Shown one piece after another: positions 44,453 to 53,190 of a stretch of 64,000 nt of DNA. Origin of the DNA: Hyphomicrobiales bacterium (lineage in GTDB: Bacteria; Pseudomonadota; Alphaproteobacteria; Rhizobiales; Rhizobiaceae); assembly GCA_900472605.1 (NCBI GenBank), contig UCJD01000004.1:44066-108065 (forward strand), read 5' to 3'. Position 1 is the first letter of the stretch, and the number at the start of each line of letters is the position of its first letter. Below the pieces are notes generated by a model that saw only the letters and a program-made list of their open reading frames with translations, was not told the origin of the DNA and searched no databases. The position numbers were made by a program, and so were the translations under genes.

Positions 44453-44955
44453 CGTGCCCTCCCAGATGACAGAATTTCGACTGGTGCGTCCTTGGCGCGG
44501 CCAATGATCCGCGCAGGCACGCCTGCTGCAATTGCGTATGCCGGAACATCCTTGGTCACGACCGCGCCGGCGCCGATCTGCGCGCCTTCGCCGATCGTGA
44601 TGCCCGCGACGATGGTCGCGTTGCTACCGATCGAGGCGTAGCGCTTGACGAGCGTGGGAACGACAGCCCAATCGGTATCCGACTGAAGCGAGCCATCGAG
44701 ATTGACGGCGCGGGGCTGGAGATCGTTGGTGAACATCACGCCGTGGCCGATGAACACCCCATCTTCGATCGTGACACCCTCGCAGATGAAGGAGTGGCTG
44801 GAAATCTTGCAGTTTTCACCGATGGCGGCGTTCTTCTGGATCTCGACGAAGGTGCCGACACGTGTGCCCGAGCCGATCGAGCAGCCATAGAGATTTACTA
44901 GGTCCGGGTGGTGAATAACAACGCTGTCACCCAGTTTCACACTAGACGCAATCAT
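44449..44955 (-). CDS. Hexapeptide acetyltransferase (WbpD-like), 168 aa
   Basis: Left-handed beta-helix N-acetyltransferase acting on the 3-amino group of a nucleotide sugar. Hexapeptide repeats run through nearly the whole protein (VKLGDSVVIHHPDLVNLYGCSIGSGTRVGTFVEI, SFICEGVTIEDGVFIGHGVMFTND, IGSNATIVAGITIGEGAQIGAGAVV), with the closing AIAAGVPARIIG. First gene of the six-gene operon. Start is uncertain: 44955 (MIASSVKLG) best fits the family, while 44979 is the longest in-frame ATG. It overlaps the Gfo gene by four bases. Confidence 0.85.
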   Translation of the reverse strand: MIASSVKLGDSVVIHHPDLVNLYGCSIGSGTRVGTFVEIQKNAAIGENCKISSHSFICEGVTIEDGVFIGHGVMFTNDLQPRAVNLDGSLQSDTDWAVVPTLVKRYASIGSNATIVAGITIGEGAQIGAGAVVTKDVPAYAIAAGVPARIIGRAKDAPVEILSSGRAR

Positions 44956-45316
44956 ACTTGAACCCCACATGCCCAACATCGCTAATCGAGAATTTCGTCG
45001 ATTACCTATGTGTATTCGTGAGGTCTAAGGAATAGATTTTTCGTCTTTCAGTAAAGAATGACAAATGTTGTATTGGCGTCGCCTAAAGGCGTAGATATTC
45101 GCAATATTATCGCCTTCATAAAGTAACTATCTTATAGAATTGAATATCGGCATCTGGTGAAATCATATGGCTGGCATGGGGAGTTCGCGGAGACCCGATT
45201 TACTTGCCGCCCGGTGCTTGTCACAGGCTCGTCGCGCCAGCGCCAGCGCTGGATCGGCGGGGTGTAGAAGTGGTCTCGTCATGCGTGAAGTGATTTGTTG
45301 GTTCAGGAGTGTGTGC
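44956..45316. other. AT-rich divergent intergenic region of the glycan cluster
   Basis: About 360 bases between the divergent aminosugar operon and a glycosyltransferase. From about 44990 to 45160 the sequence is strongly AT-rich and holds a CGCCT-AA-AGGCG mini-dyad near 45081-45092. Promoters for both directions are expected here, but I could not fix -10/-35 boxes. The stretch 45167-45316 is open in frame with the glycosyltransferase but lacks an SD until AGGAG at about 45306. Confidence 0.45.
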
Positions 45317-46414
45317 ATGAGTATGCGGAACCAGAACGCGGCCGATTTATCTGCGCGGCTCTCCGTTGTCTTGAAGTCTGTTGTTACCGCCTACAGAGAG
45401 AAAAGAGACAGGTTGCGGGTTAACGCCGGGCCAGGGCATGCGACGAAGCCGACCATTTTTTTTCTGACGCCGGACTATCCTGTTCCGGCAGGCGGCATCC
45501 AGGTGATCTACCGTCATGTCGATATACTGAATAGCGCAGGAATAGCTGCATTCGTCTTGCATCAGCGTCGCGGCTTTCGATGCAGCTGGTTCGATAACGA
45601 GACACCTGTTTGCTACATTGACGATACACGCGTGCTGCGCGGGGATCTTTTGGTTCTGCCTGAAATAAATGTCAGTGTGGCCAGTGAACTGCCTGCAGGC
45701 ATTCGCTATGCAGTTTTCAACCAGAACAGTCACCTTACCTGGAAGAACAGCAGTGAGGCGGTGCGAAGAGCCTACCGTGCATCGGCGGATTTTGCCGGGG
45801 TGTTGACTGTCTCGAAGCATAATAGCGACATGCTGCGATATGCATTTCCCGAGATTGAGATATCGCGGGTTCATCTGGGTATCGATCCGAAGACCTTTTA
45901 CCCCGCGAACGCACCACGACCGAAGCGGATCGCCTATATGCCGCGGCGCGGCCTGGACGATGCCACGCAGGTGCTGCGATTGCTTGAGAGGCGTAACGCC
46001 CTCGACGGCTGGGAGATTGTTGCATTGAACGGCTTGTCGCATCAACAGGTTGCCGAGGAACTGCGTCGCACCCGTATTTTTCTGGCGTTCACCCGTCAGG
46101 AGGGATTTGGTCTGCCCGCTGCCGAGGCGATGGCATGCGGGTGCTATGTGATTGGCAACGACGGTTTTGCCGGCAGCGAATTTTTTAAGGACGAGTTTGC
46201 GTCGTCCGTCCCAACTGGTGATGTTCTTGGCTTTGCAGAGTCCATTGAACGAGTGGTCAAGCGCGAAATGGCCGAACCGGGTTGGTGCGAGTCCCATGGC
46301 GCGCGCGCGTCAGAGCATATACACGCCGAATATCGCCTTATACGCGAGCGTGATGAGGTCGTCTCGGTCTATATGTCGTTCCTCGCTGGTCAACAGCAGC
46401 AAGTTCTCGCCTGA
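45317..46414 (+). CDS. Glycosyltransferase, GT4/GT-B-like, 365 aa
   Basis: Probable cytosolic glycosyltransferase for surface polysaccharide. The N-terminal Rossmann half starts PTIFFLTPDYPVPAGGIQVIYRHVDIL, the nucleotide/acceptor-domain opening of GT-B enzymes. The C-terminal half has RIFLAFTRQEGFGLPAAEAMACGCYVIGNDGFAGSEFF, the EGFGLPxxEAMACG-type donor-binding motif. Start chosen at MSMRNQN because AGGAG lies seven bases before it; an upstream in-frame ATG at 45167 would add about 50 low-complexity residues. Base composition is less GC-rich than its neighbours, as is common in glycan clusters acquired by transfer. Sugar donor unknown. Confidence 0.85.
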   Translation: MSMRNQNAADLSARLSVVLKSVVTAYREKRDRLRVNAGPGHATKPTIFFLTPDYPVPAGGIQVIYRHVDILNSAGIAAFVLHQRRGFRCSWFDNETPVCYIDDTRVLRGDLLVLPEINVSVASELPAGIRYAVFNQNSHLTWKNSSEAVRRAYRASADFAGVLTVSKHNSDMLRYAFPEIEISRVHLGIDPKTFYPANAPRPKRIAYMPRRGLDDATQVLRLLERRNALDGWEIVALNGLSHQQVAEELRRTRIFLAFTRQEGFGLPAAEAMACGCYVIGNDGFAGSEFFKDEFASSVPTGDVLGFAESIERVVKREMAEPGWCESHGARASEHIHAEYRLIRERDEVVSVYMSFLAGQQQQVLA

Positions 46415-46459
46415 AGGACGATAATATGGCGCCGTCTGTGAGCAAACAGCAGGAGAACG

Positions 46460-47623
46460 CTACCACTCACCTGTTCTATGCCACTTCCAAAGTGAATAGC
46501 GCTGGGATGCGCCCCGCACGACACGCTCGATGATACATTTAAGGTCGCGACGTGTGCCTCTTGCGCCCAACATCATTCGCCGCTCGAGGCTTTGCCAGCC
46601 AGGCACGGCTTTGACATCGACAACCAATGCCGTTGCTATCTCTCGCAGCCTTGCAATCGCCGAAGCATCAGCGGCGCCACGATCGTAAAGGTTGATTGCG
46701 AGCTTTACCGCACTCGCAGCAACGGCAATCCTCGCCTTGTCGCGAAATGCATACACCTGCGGGATTTGCCCCGCTGCTCCGTTGAAAAGGGTCTCGAACG
46801 CGTCCCTTCGCTCCGTGAGATCGCGAAAAGCATCCACCTCCACGGCCGAGAGGCTTTTCGGATGTTCGCGATGCCAGGCCTGATCCGCACCCCTGATGTA
46901 GGCGACGTCACAGAATGCGGCGATCCGGAACCACATCTCCATGTCGTGGGTGTGAGCCAATGGCATCTGCCCCCCGACGATATCGACGACCGCGCGGCGC
47001 ATTACGACTTCCGGCGAGGTAATGACATTGGCGCCGGTCCTGCAACGGGTTTCGAGCCAATCGCGCCCAGGCCACACGGTCCATGATGTGGCCTTGTCGC
47101 GATGGGCCGGTTGCAGCGCATCTGTAAAATGGATCGGATGGCCATACACCAGGCCGACGCTCGGAAATCGCTGCATGACGGCGACGGAGCGGCGCAACGA
47201 TCCTGGCGTCAGGAGATCATCGGCATCAAGGCGAACAAGATACTCGCCTCGCGCCGCGGCGAGACCGTCATTGAAGGTCTGTACGGCGCCGGCGTTTTTC
47301 TCGTGCGCTATGACGGCAATTCGGGCGTCCGCCGCGGCAAGCCTCCTTGCAACCGCCAGGCTTTCGTCGACCGACCGGTCGTCAACGACGATGACATCGA
47401 CGGCCACTCCTTCTTGTGACAGAGCACTGTAGACCGCGTCCGGCAGATATCGTGCGTAGTTATAGCAAGGGATGACGACGGTAACCGTTGCCAACCGAGT
47501 TGTCGGATGCACATCCGCTCGCAGTTTGCGCTGGATGGGTTCCTTTGCTTGAACCTCGGACGCTGGCATGATTGGGCGCTGCAAACTTGCAGCCGCGCTG
47601 GACTTCCTGATGCCAAACTGCAT
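46460..47623 (-). CDS. Family 2 glycosyltransferase, 387 aa
   Basis: GT-A fold transferase using a nucleotide sugar. Signature segments: VTVVIPCYNYARYLPDAVYSAL, VIVVDDRSVDESL, ARGEYLVRLDADDLLTPGSL (the DxD metal site) and THDMEMWFRIAAF with the ED-like acceptor motif. The first 40 residues are an unrecognised extension; MPASEV at 47569 is an alternative start. It is a clear paralogue of the divergent gene at 47807-48877, sharing the same blocks in order including the unusual HxxDMEMWxRIA and GADQA motifs. It converges with the GT4-like gene with only 45 bp between stops. Confidence 0.88.
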   Translation of the reverse strand: MQFGIRKSSAAASLQRPIMPASEVQAKEPIQRKLRADVHPTTRLATVTVVIPCYNYARYLPDAVYSALSQEGVAVDVIVVDDRSVDESLAVARRLAAADARIAVIAHEKNAGAVQTFNDGLAAARGEYLVRLDADDLLTPGSLRRSVAVMQRFPSVGLVYGHPIHFTDALQPAHRDKATSWTVWPGRDWLETRCRTGANVITSPEVVMRRAVVDIVGGQMPLAHTHDMEMWFRIAAFCDVAYIRGADQAWHREHPKSLSAVEVDAFRDLTERRDAFETLFNGAAGQIPQVYAFRDKARIAVAASAVKLAINLYDRGAADASAIARLREIATALVVDVKAVPGWQSLERRMMLGARGTRRDLKCIIERVVRGASQRYSLWKWHRTGEW

Positions 47624-47806
47624 GCCACAACCCCGGCCATGATATTACTGCAACCTAAAACACATTACTGCAAAGATATAGATTATCTTTTTGTTAAGCT
47701 TGAAGCTTATGGCCATACGCCCAATGGGCATGGGAGAATATCTTGTCTTCGATAGTGTATTGTTTAGAGTCGATGCTTGACAGATTGAAACCCGAGCGCA
47801 CTCATC
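47624..47806. other. AT-rich divergent promoter region between paralogous GT2 genes
   Basis: This 183-bp gap is far more AT-rich than the flanking genes, especially 47640-47770. No ORF or clear operator was identified. It should carry the promoters of both glycosyltransferases. Confidence 0.4.
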
Positions 47807-48877
47807 ATGGTTACCGTCCAAGTCCTTATTCCCTGCTACAACTACGGAAAGTATCTCGAAAGAGCAGTCCAGAGCGCGCTGAACCAACCCGGTGTCGATG
47901 TAAACGTGCTGGTGATCGACGATTGCTCGCCTGACGATACGCCGGACGTCTGCCGCCGGTTGGTGGCGCGGGATCCGCGTGTGAGGGCCATCCGTCACGA
48001 AACCAACATGGGGCACATTAGAACTTACAACGAAGGCATTGCGCAGATCAGGGGCGACTATTTTGTCCTGCTTTCCGCCGATGATCTGTTGGCGCCTGGC
48101 GCCCTGTCGCGGGCAACAACACTGATGGAAGCAAATCCCAGCGTTGGTATGACCTACGGCCATGTTGTCTGTTTCGATGGGGACGAGCCTCCGGAAGCGC
48201 GACTTGCATCGCCTGGAACGTCCGTATGGTCGGGCAGGGAGTGGATTCGAAAGGTTTGCAGGGCGGGCAAAAATTTCGTCGTCTGCCCCGAAGCCGTTGT
48301 GCGAGGCAGCGTCCAGACGCGTGTTGGAGGCTATGATACCAAGCTCCCACATTCCGGTGACATGGAGATGTGGCTGAGAATAGCGTCCATCTCCGACATC
48401 GGTCACGTTGGCGGGGCCGATCAGGCTTATTACCGGGCTCATCAACAGAGTATGCAGCGCACCATTCACTCGGGATTTCTGTTCGATCTCATCGGCCGGC
48501 GCGAGGCATTTCGATCCGCGTTTGATAAAGAGGGCGCGCTTCTGCCGGAGCGTGATCAACTTCACGATCTGGCCAGGCGCTCCCTTGCCCTTACAGCGAT
48601 CCAGCACGCGCGAATGCTCTGCGATTTTCCCAATGAAGATACGGTTCCGGCGAGTGACTATCGCGATTTTGCCGTTTCGGTCTTTCCCCCGATAGTCAAC
48701 ACCGGCCGCTATCGCTCGCTTCTAGCCAGCGAACGGCAGGACAAAGGCCTGCTTTCCAATGCAATGTCTCAGTACAAGGCGAAATTACGCAGATTTGCCC
48801 ATGACGAGATACTCAACCGCGTCGAGTATCGGTGGGCGAGGCGCACCGGCGTCTATATTCCGCGCTACTATTTCTAG
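47807..48877 (+). CDS. Family 2 glycosyltransferase, 356 aa
   Basis: GT-A transferase paralogous to its divergent neighbour. Motifs in order: VQVLIPCYNYGKYLERAVQSAL, VLVIDDCSPDDTPDV, IRGDYFVLLSADDLLAPGAL (metal-binding ADD), VGMTYGHVV and SGDMEMWLRIAS..GADQAYYRAHQQSM. No membrane segment is seen. The C-terminus (about 290-356) is basic and unrecognised. The pair probably adds successive or related sugars in the same surface glycan. The ribosome binding site is weak (GAG about ten bases upstream). Confidence 0.88.
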   Translation: MVTVQVLIPCYNYGKYLERAVQSALNQPGVDVNVLVIDDCSPDDTPDVCRRLVARDPRVRAIRHETNMGHIRTYNEGIAQIRGDYFVLLSADDLLAPGALSRATTLMEANPSVGMTYGHVVCFDGDEPPEARLASPGTSVWSGREWIRKVCRAGKNFVVCPEAVVRGSVQTRVGGYDTKLPHSGDMEMWLRIASISDIGHVGGADQAYYRAHQQSMQRTIHSGFLFDLIGRREAFRSAFDKEGALLPERDQLHDLARRSLALTAIQHARMLCDFPNEDTVPASDYRDFAVSVFPPIVNTGRYRSLLASERQDKGLLSNAMSQYKAKLRRFAHDEILNRVEYRWARRTGVYIPRYYF

Positions 48878-49160
48878 CGTGATTTCAGTCCTATCGAGAG
48901 TTCATGGCTGCACGGGCAGTTACGTGCATCTCGGATCCCTCGGATATCAGGGCTAGCTGTCTGACGGCGGATCCAACGTGATCGTTCGGCACAACGCTAT
49001 CGCATGCGTCCGGCAGCGCTGCAAAAATCGGAAATGTGCGGCGTTCGGGCCGACGAGCTCATCGACCATAAAAGCGAGAGCAACGTCGGAGCGACAACAC
49101 CTGGGACAACGTTCCTGTCGTGTTGGAGGCGCGCTTGCAGGCCGACCCGGTCTGGCTCTG
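48878..49160. other. Convergent gap between GT2 and the secretion operon
   Basis: 283 bases without a credible gene. It lies between the stop of the plus-strand glycosyltransferase and the stop of the minus-strand HlyD-like gene. An open plus frame at about 49110-49200 (words such as LEARLQADPVW) runs into the antisense of the secretion gene and has no start or RBS, so I treat it as noise or a relic. No terminator hairpin was recognised. Confidence 0.35.
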
Positions 49161-50564
49161 CTATGGCTCCCGGATCGCAGTATCCAATCCCTTCAGCAGC
49201 GGATACAGGAAGTACGAGATCACCGTCCTTTGCCCGACCATGATCTCGGCCGAAACCGCCATGCCCGGAAGGAGCCGCACGGGATCCTTGTCGGTGCCGA
49301 GGCGCTTGTCGGCCAGGAGAACGCGGGCCTTGAAGAAGGGCTGGTTGGACTGGGTGGCGACGGCGTCCTGCTGTGTCGGGGTGAAGGTGTCACGGCTGAT
49401 GGTTCGGACAGTGCCTGACGCCGTGCCGTATTTCTGGAAAGGATAGGCGTCAAACTTGATGCGCGCCTCGGTATCCGTTTCGATCCGGCCGATGTCGCGG
49501 GCGTTGACAGAAACTTCGGCTTCGAGCGGGACATTCAAGGGAACGAGCGTCACGATCGGCTCGGCCTCCTTGACTACGGAACCGACGGAGCGCTGCGCGA
49601 GATCGAGTACCACGGCGTCCGCTGGCGCAGTCAGGACAACCATGTTCCGTCGCAGTTCCATCTTCTTCAACTCTTCGCCGGCAGTGTCGCGCTGGCTTCT
49701 GAGGTCAACCAGCTGTTCCATCGACGCCCGGCGGAAATCCTCGATGAACGCCTGGCGATCGGCCTCAAGCTTCGCATAGGCATGCTCCGCTTCGTCGCCG
49801 CGGCCTTTTGCCGCCGAGAGGCTTGCTTCAACATCGAGCCGGGCGTCGCGGGACGCGAGCAGCGTGATCAGCGATCCGCTCTCGCGGTCATAGAGACGCT
49901 CTCGGGTGGCCTCGATCCGCGACAGGTTCTCGCGTCGATCGACCAAGACGGCTTGTTGCGCCTTGCTGGCGGCAAGTGTCGCGGCCTGGCCGGCAAGCTG
50001 CTGCTGGAAGTTCTGGAGCTGCGCCGTGTAGAACGCGCGGCGCTGCCCGAAAAGCTGTGCCTGCAGTATCTCATTCTGCGTGGCACCGGCGACGGACGAG
50101 TAATCGACGCCGGCGAGTTCTGCTTCGATGCGCTTTACCTGCGCGTCGAGTGCGGCGAACTTCGCGGTCAATTGATCCACATCCGCCTGGCTGAAGGTCG
50201 CGTCGAGTGTCGCCAGTGTCTGGCCGGTATGCACGAGATCGCCGGCCTTCACGTTGATCGTTCGCACGATCGAGGTTTCGAGCGGCTGGACGACGATCGT
50301 CGGCTGCGTGGTCACGAGCTTTCCGGGCGCGATCACCACTTCGTCGATCGACGAGACTGAGGCCCATACGATCGCGGAGCCGATCAACGCGGTGATGCAG
50401 TAGAGCGTCATCCGCGCGATGCGTGGCGGGGCGCGCTCCTCAAGCTCGACCGCATCCGACTGGAACTCGGCGATCACAGGTGAGAACCCGCCGCGCGACG
50501 CCAGCTGATTGTCGTGGGGTCCAACAGGGATAGGAAGGTTCGGCTTTCCAGCGTGCGCGTTCAT
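49161..50564 (-). CDS. Type I secretion membrane-fusion protein (HlyD family), 467 aa
   Basis: Periplasmic adaptor of a type I secretion system. One membrane anchor near residues 50-72 (LYCITALIGSAIVWASVSS) is followed by EVVIAPGKLVTTQPTIVVQPLETSIVRTINVKAGDLVHTGQTLATLD, the lipoyl/barrel opening of HlyD. A long coiled coil spans about 130-300. The conserved C-terminal HlyD signature reads LLPGMAVSAEIMVGQRTVISYFLYPLLKGLDTAIREP, almost identical to the family consensus. It overlaps the ABC transporter gene by four bases (ATGA). No TolC-like outer-membrane gene is adjacent; rhizobia usually use a shared one. Confidence 0.93.
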   Translation of the reverse strand: MNAHAGKPNLPIPVGPHDNQLASRGGFSPVIAEFQSDAVELEERAPPRIARMTLYCITALIGSAIVWASVSSIDEVVIAPGKLVTTQPTIVVQPLETSIVRTINVKAGDLVHTGQTLATLDATFSQADVDQLTAKFAALDAQVKRIEAELAGVDYSSVAGATQNEILQAQLFGQRRAFYTAQLQNFQQQLAGQAATLAASKAQQAVLVDRRENLSRIEATRERLYDRESGSLITLLASRDARLDVEASLSAAKGRGDEAEHAYAKLEADRQAFIEDFRRASMEQLVDLRSQRDTAGEELKKMELRRNMVVLTAPADAVVLDLAQRSVGSVVKEAEPIVTLVPLNVPLEAEVSVNARDIGRIETDTEARIKFDAYPFQKYGTASGTVRTISRDTFTPTQQDAVATQSNQPFFKARVLLADKRLGTDKDPVRLLPGMAVSAEIMVGQRTVISYFLYPLLKGLDTAIREP

Positions 50565-52696
50565 GCTACCTGCCTCATCTGCTGCGACCAGAGATGACGA
50601 TAGGTCATGCAGCGCGTTACGAGCTGATCGTGGCGCCCGATATCGGCGATCTTGCCGCGTTCGACGACGAGAATGGCGTCGGCATCGACAAGCGTGGAGA
50701 GCCGGTGCGACACGATGATCACGGTTCGGCCGGCCGCGATCTGGCTGAGATTCTGTCGGATGATCGCCTCGCTGTCGGGGTCGAGCGCACTGGTCGCCTC
50801 ATCGAAGATCAGCAGTTTGGGATCTGTGATCAGTGCGCGGGCAATTGCCAGCCGTTGCCTTTGTCCGCCGGAGAGGTTGGAGGCGTTTTCCTCGAGCATG
50901 GTCTCGAAGCCGCGCGGCAGGCGCTCGATGAATTCCTCGGCGCCGGCGATGCGTGCGACTTCGATGATCTCCTCGATACTCGCATCCGGCCTTGCGGCCG
51001 CGATGTTCTCTCGAACGGTGCCCTTGAACAGGAAGTTGTCCTGCAGCACGACGCCGATGCTGGTTCTGAGATGTACGAGATCGATCTCGCGGCTGTCATA
51101 GCCGTCGACGCGAACCAAGCCCTGCTGGCTTTGGTACAATCCCTGGATCAACCGTGTGATCGTCGTCTTGCCGGAGCCACTCTTGCCGACGACGCCGAAG
51201 ACCGATCCCTCCGGAATGCTGAAGGTGACATCATCAAGTGCCGGCGCGCCATCGGGCGCATAGCGGAAAGTGACCTTGTCGAAATCGATGCGTCCACGAA
51301 GCTGCGGGCGGATGCCGCGGCCGCGGCCGAATTGCTCCGGACGCTGGTTCATGATCTCGCCGAGCATGCGAACGGAGAGCGCGACTTCCTGGTACTCATG
51401 CACCATGGTCACGATCTGCACCAGCGGCCCGGACACGCGGCCGGCAAGCATGTTGAACGCGACAAGCGCACCGACTGTCATCGAACCGTTGAAGACATCG
51501 AGCGCGCCGAGACCGATGATCGCCACGCCCATCAGCTTCTCCAGAAGGCCGGTTAGCGATTGGGCGACCGTCGAGATCTTATCGACGCGGAAACGCACCG
51601 AGATCGCCTGGGCGGAATGGTCGTCCCAAACCTTGCGCTGGCGCGGCTCCAGAGCGAGCGACTTGACGGTGCGCATGCCGTGCACCGTCTCGACCAAGAG
51701 TGCCTGCCGGTCTCCCTCGGCCTTGTAGAGCGCCTGAAGGCGCCGCTGGAACGGGCCGACGAGCAACATCACCACGAGACCGACGAGCGCGGCAAAGCCG
51801 AGAACCACAAAGGTCAGCTTGACGCTGTAGAGAAGCAGGATTGGGATGAAGACCAGCAGCGAGAGCCCGTCGAGAAGGGTCAGGAACAGTCGCCCGGTCA
51901 GGAACTCGCGAATGCGCCCGGTCTGCTGCATGTGCTTGACGATGACGCCGGCTGAGGCCTGCTCGAAAAGCGCGATCGGAAGATTGAGCAAGTGCCCGAA
52001 TGTGCGGGTGGCGATGCGGATGTCGATCCGGTTCGTCGCGTAAAGCAGCAGATATCGACGGAGGAAGCTGAAGATCGCGTCGAAGATCAGCGCGACGGCG
52101 ATGCCGATCGTCAGCACCGTCAGCGTGGCATAGCTCTGGTGCACCAGTACCTTATCGATGACCAGCTGAAAGAACATTGGCGTCGTCAGTCCGAGACCGT
52201 AGAGCACGAAGGCAGCGAGTGCGACATCGCGGAAGAAGCTGCGCTGCTTGATGACCTCGGGGATGAACCAGCGGAAACCGAAAGGCTGGTCGTCGTCGTT
52301 CATGCGGTGGCTGCGCTTTATCAACACGACGGAGCCGCGCCACGACTTGCTGAATTGCTCTTCGCTGAGCAGTATGAATTCGGGGCGGGCCGCGAGAGGG
52401 TCGAGCACGCGAACCTGCTTTTCTTCGCCATCGATCGCACCGGCGACCACCACCCAGTTGCCGTTCTCAAGCTCGGCAAGAATGGGATAGGCGTTGCCGA
52501 GCTGGAAAAGGGATGGCCAGGTCAGCGTAAGGTGCTTGGCCTTCAGCCCGGAGTCTTTTGCCATGCGCAATAGTTGGCGCACGGCGATGGGTTCCTCCCC
52601 TACGGCATAGTCATGCTGCAGGCGCTCTGGTGAGAGATCGACGCCGTGGTGGCGTGCAACGAGAGCTAGACAGTGGAGATTGGTGTGCAAAAACAT
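50561..52696 (-). CDS. Type I secretion ABC transporter with dead C39-like domain, 711 aa
   Basis: HlyB-like export ATPase. Residues 1-125 are a C39-like domain in which the catalytic Cys position reads Thr (TNLHCLAL against CGLACLAM) and the His position reads Asn (GNWVVV against GHFVVV), so it should dock rather than cleave substrate. Membrane domain about 155-430, with PMFFQLVIDKVLVHQSYATL as in HlyB. ATPase domain: Walker A GKSGSGKTT, signature LSGGQRQR, Walker B LLIFDEATSALD, H-loop SHRL. Such transporters export large RTX or adhesin proteins with uncleaved C-terminal signals. The 8404-aa protein at the left end is the obvious candidate substrate in this window. It starts 31 bp after the 97-aa gene. 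Confidence 0.93.
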   Translation of the reverse strand: MFLHTNLHCLALVARHHGVDLSPERLQHDYAVGEEPIAVRQLLRMAKDSGLKAKHLTLTWPSLFQLGNAYPILAELENGNWVVVAGAIDGEEKQVRVLDPLAARPEFILLSEEQFSKSWRGSVVLIKRSHRMNDDDQPFGFRWFIPEVIKQRSFFRDVALAAFVLYGLGLTTPMFFQLVIDKVLVHQSYATLTVLTIGIAVALIFDAIFSFLRRYLLLYATNRIDIRIATRTFGHLLNLPIALFEQASAGVIVKHMQQTGRIREFLTGRLFLTLLDGLSLLVFIPILLLYSVKLTFVVLGFAALVGLVVMLLVGPFQRRLQALYKAEGDRQALLVETVHGMRTVKSLALEPRQRKVWDDHSAQAISVRFRVDKISTVAQSLTGLLEKLMGVAIIGLGALDVFNGSMTVGALVAFNMLAGRVSGPLVQIVTMVHEYQEVALSVRMLGEIMNQRPEQFGRGRGIRPQLRGRIDFDKVTFRYAPDGAPALDDVTFSIPEGSVFGVVGKSGSGKTTITRLIQGLYQSQQGLVRVDGYDSREIDLVHLRTSIGVVLQDNFLFKGTVRENIAAARPDASIEEIIEVARIAGAEEFIERLPRGFETMLEENASNLSGGQRQRLAIARALITDPKLLIFDEATSALDPDSEAIIRQNLSQIAAGRTVIIVSHRLSTLVDADAILVVERGKIADIGRHDQLVTRCMTYRHLWSQQMRQVA

Positions 52697-52727
52697 ACGC
52701 GTGGCCCACCCGGAGTACCGATAGCGT

Positions 52728-53021
52728 TTAGTTGAAATTCGGCGAAGCGTTCTGCGGCGGAACCGTCTCTGCCGAAGGAGCCTGCATGTCGCTGATACGG
52801 CGGACGGCGCCCGCCTCGACGAGGCCGCCTAGCGCCTTCTGCATCAGATCCACCGCGTTCGCGAATGCCTCGACCGGCATGACGATGCGCTGGCGGAATT
52901 CCGGCTTCGGATTGTTGCTGGCATCGCGTTCGGTCGCCGAAAGCGACATCAGGTCGATCCTGACGATCGTTCCGGTGACCGTGATTTCGCCGATGCCATC
53001 GGAATAAAGTTCGTTGCTCAT
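52728..53021 (-). CDS. Small conserved-looking protein before T1SS genes, 97 aa
   Basis: Soluble 97-residue protein beginning MSNELYSDGIGEITVTGTIVRIDLMSLSATERD, with a beta-rich first half, RIVMPVEAFANAVDLMQKALGGLV helix in the middle and a Pro/Asn-rich tail. No signal peptide or membrane segment. AGAGGG lies six bases before the ATG at 53021, so the longer in-frame start at 53162 is rejected. It is first in an operon with the type I exporter. The valine-edged beta segment followed by a regulated-helix pattern gives no known family; a chaperone or regulator of the secreted substrate is only a guess. Confidence 0.75.
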   Translation of the reverse strand: MSNELYSDGIGEITVTGTIVRIDLMSLSATERDASNNPKPEFRQRIVMPVEAFANAVDLMQKALGGLVEAGAVRRISDMQAPSAETVPPQNASPNFN

Positions 53022-53190
53022 TGTAAGCCCTCTGGTTTGGTTGTTTCGGGATGGGTCACGCATGGCCGTGCTCCCCGCAGGAGAAGGGTCGCGCAGGCCA
53101 TGTGCCGGATGCAGTCGAAGCGGGTGTTGTCGCCGATGAGGCGGTCTTCGAGCGCCGTGCACACGGCGTTTTGAGCAAGCCCGGCGTCGA
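53018..53190 (-). pseudogene. Possible gene remnant coupled to the T1SS operon
   Basis: On the minus strand, codons from about 53190 down to the TGA at 53018-53020 show the strong GC3 pattern of real genes here (reading DAGLAQNAVCTALEDRLIGD and on to LLLRGARP). The stop overlaps the next gene's ATG as ATGA, the usual sign of translational coupling. Upstream of 53190 the same frame loses coding character, and no ATG with an SD exists in the good part; a GTG at 53164 would give 48 residues. It may be the 3' end of a decayed gene or a small unrecognised gene. Confidence 0.3.

Noticed and set aside
45167..45316. N-terminal extension of the GT4-like glycosyltransferase
   Set aside because: The extra 50 residues are Ser/Arg/Ala-rich without structure, and the only good SD is immediately before 45317.
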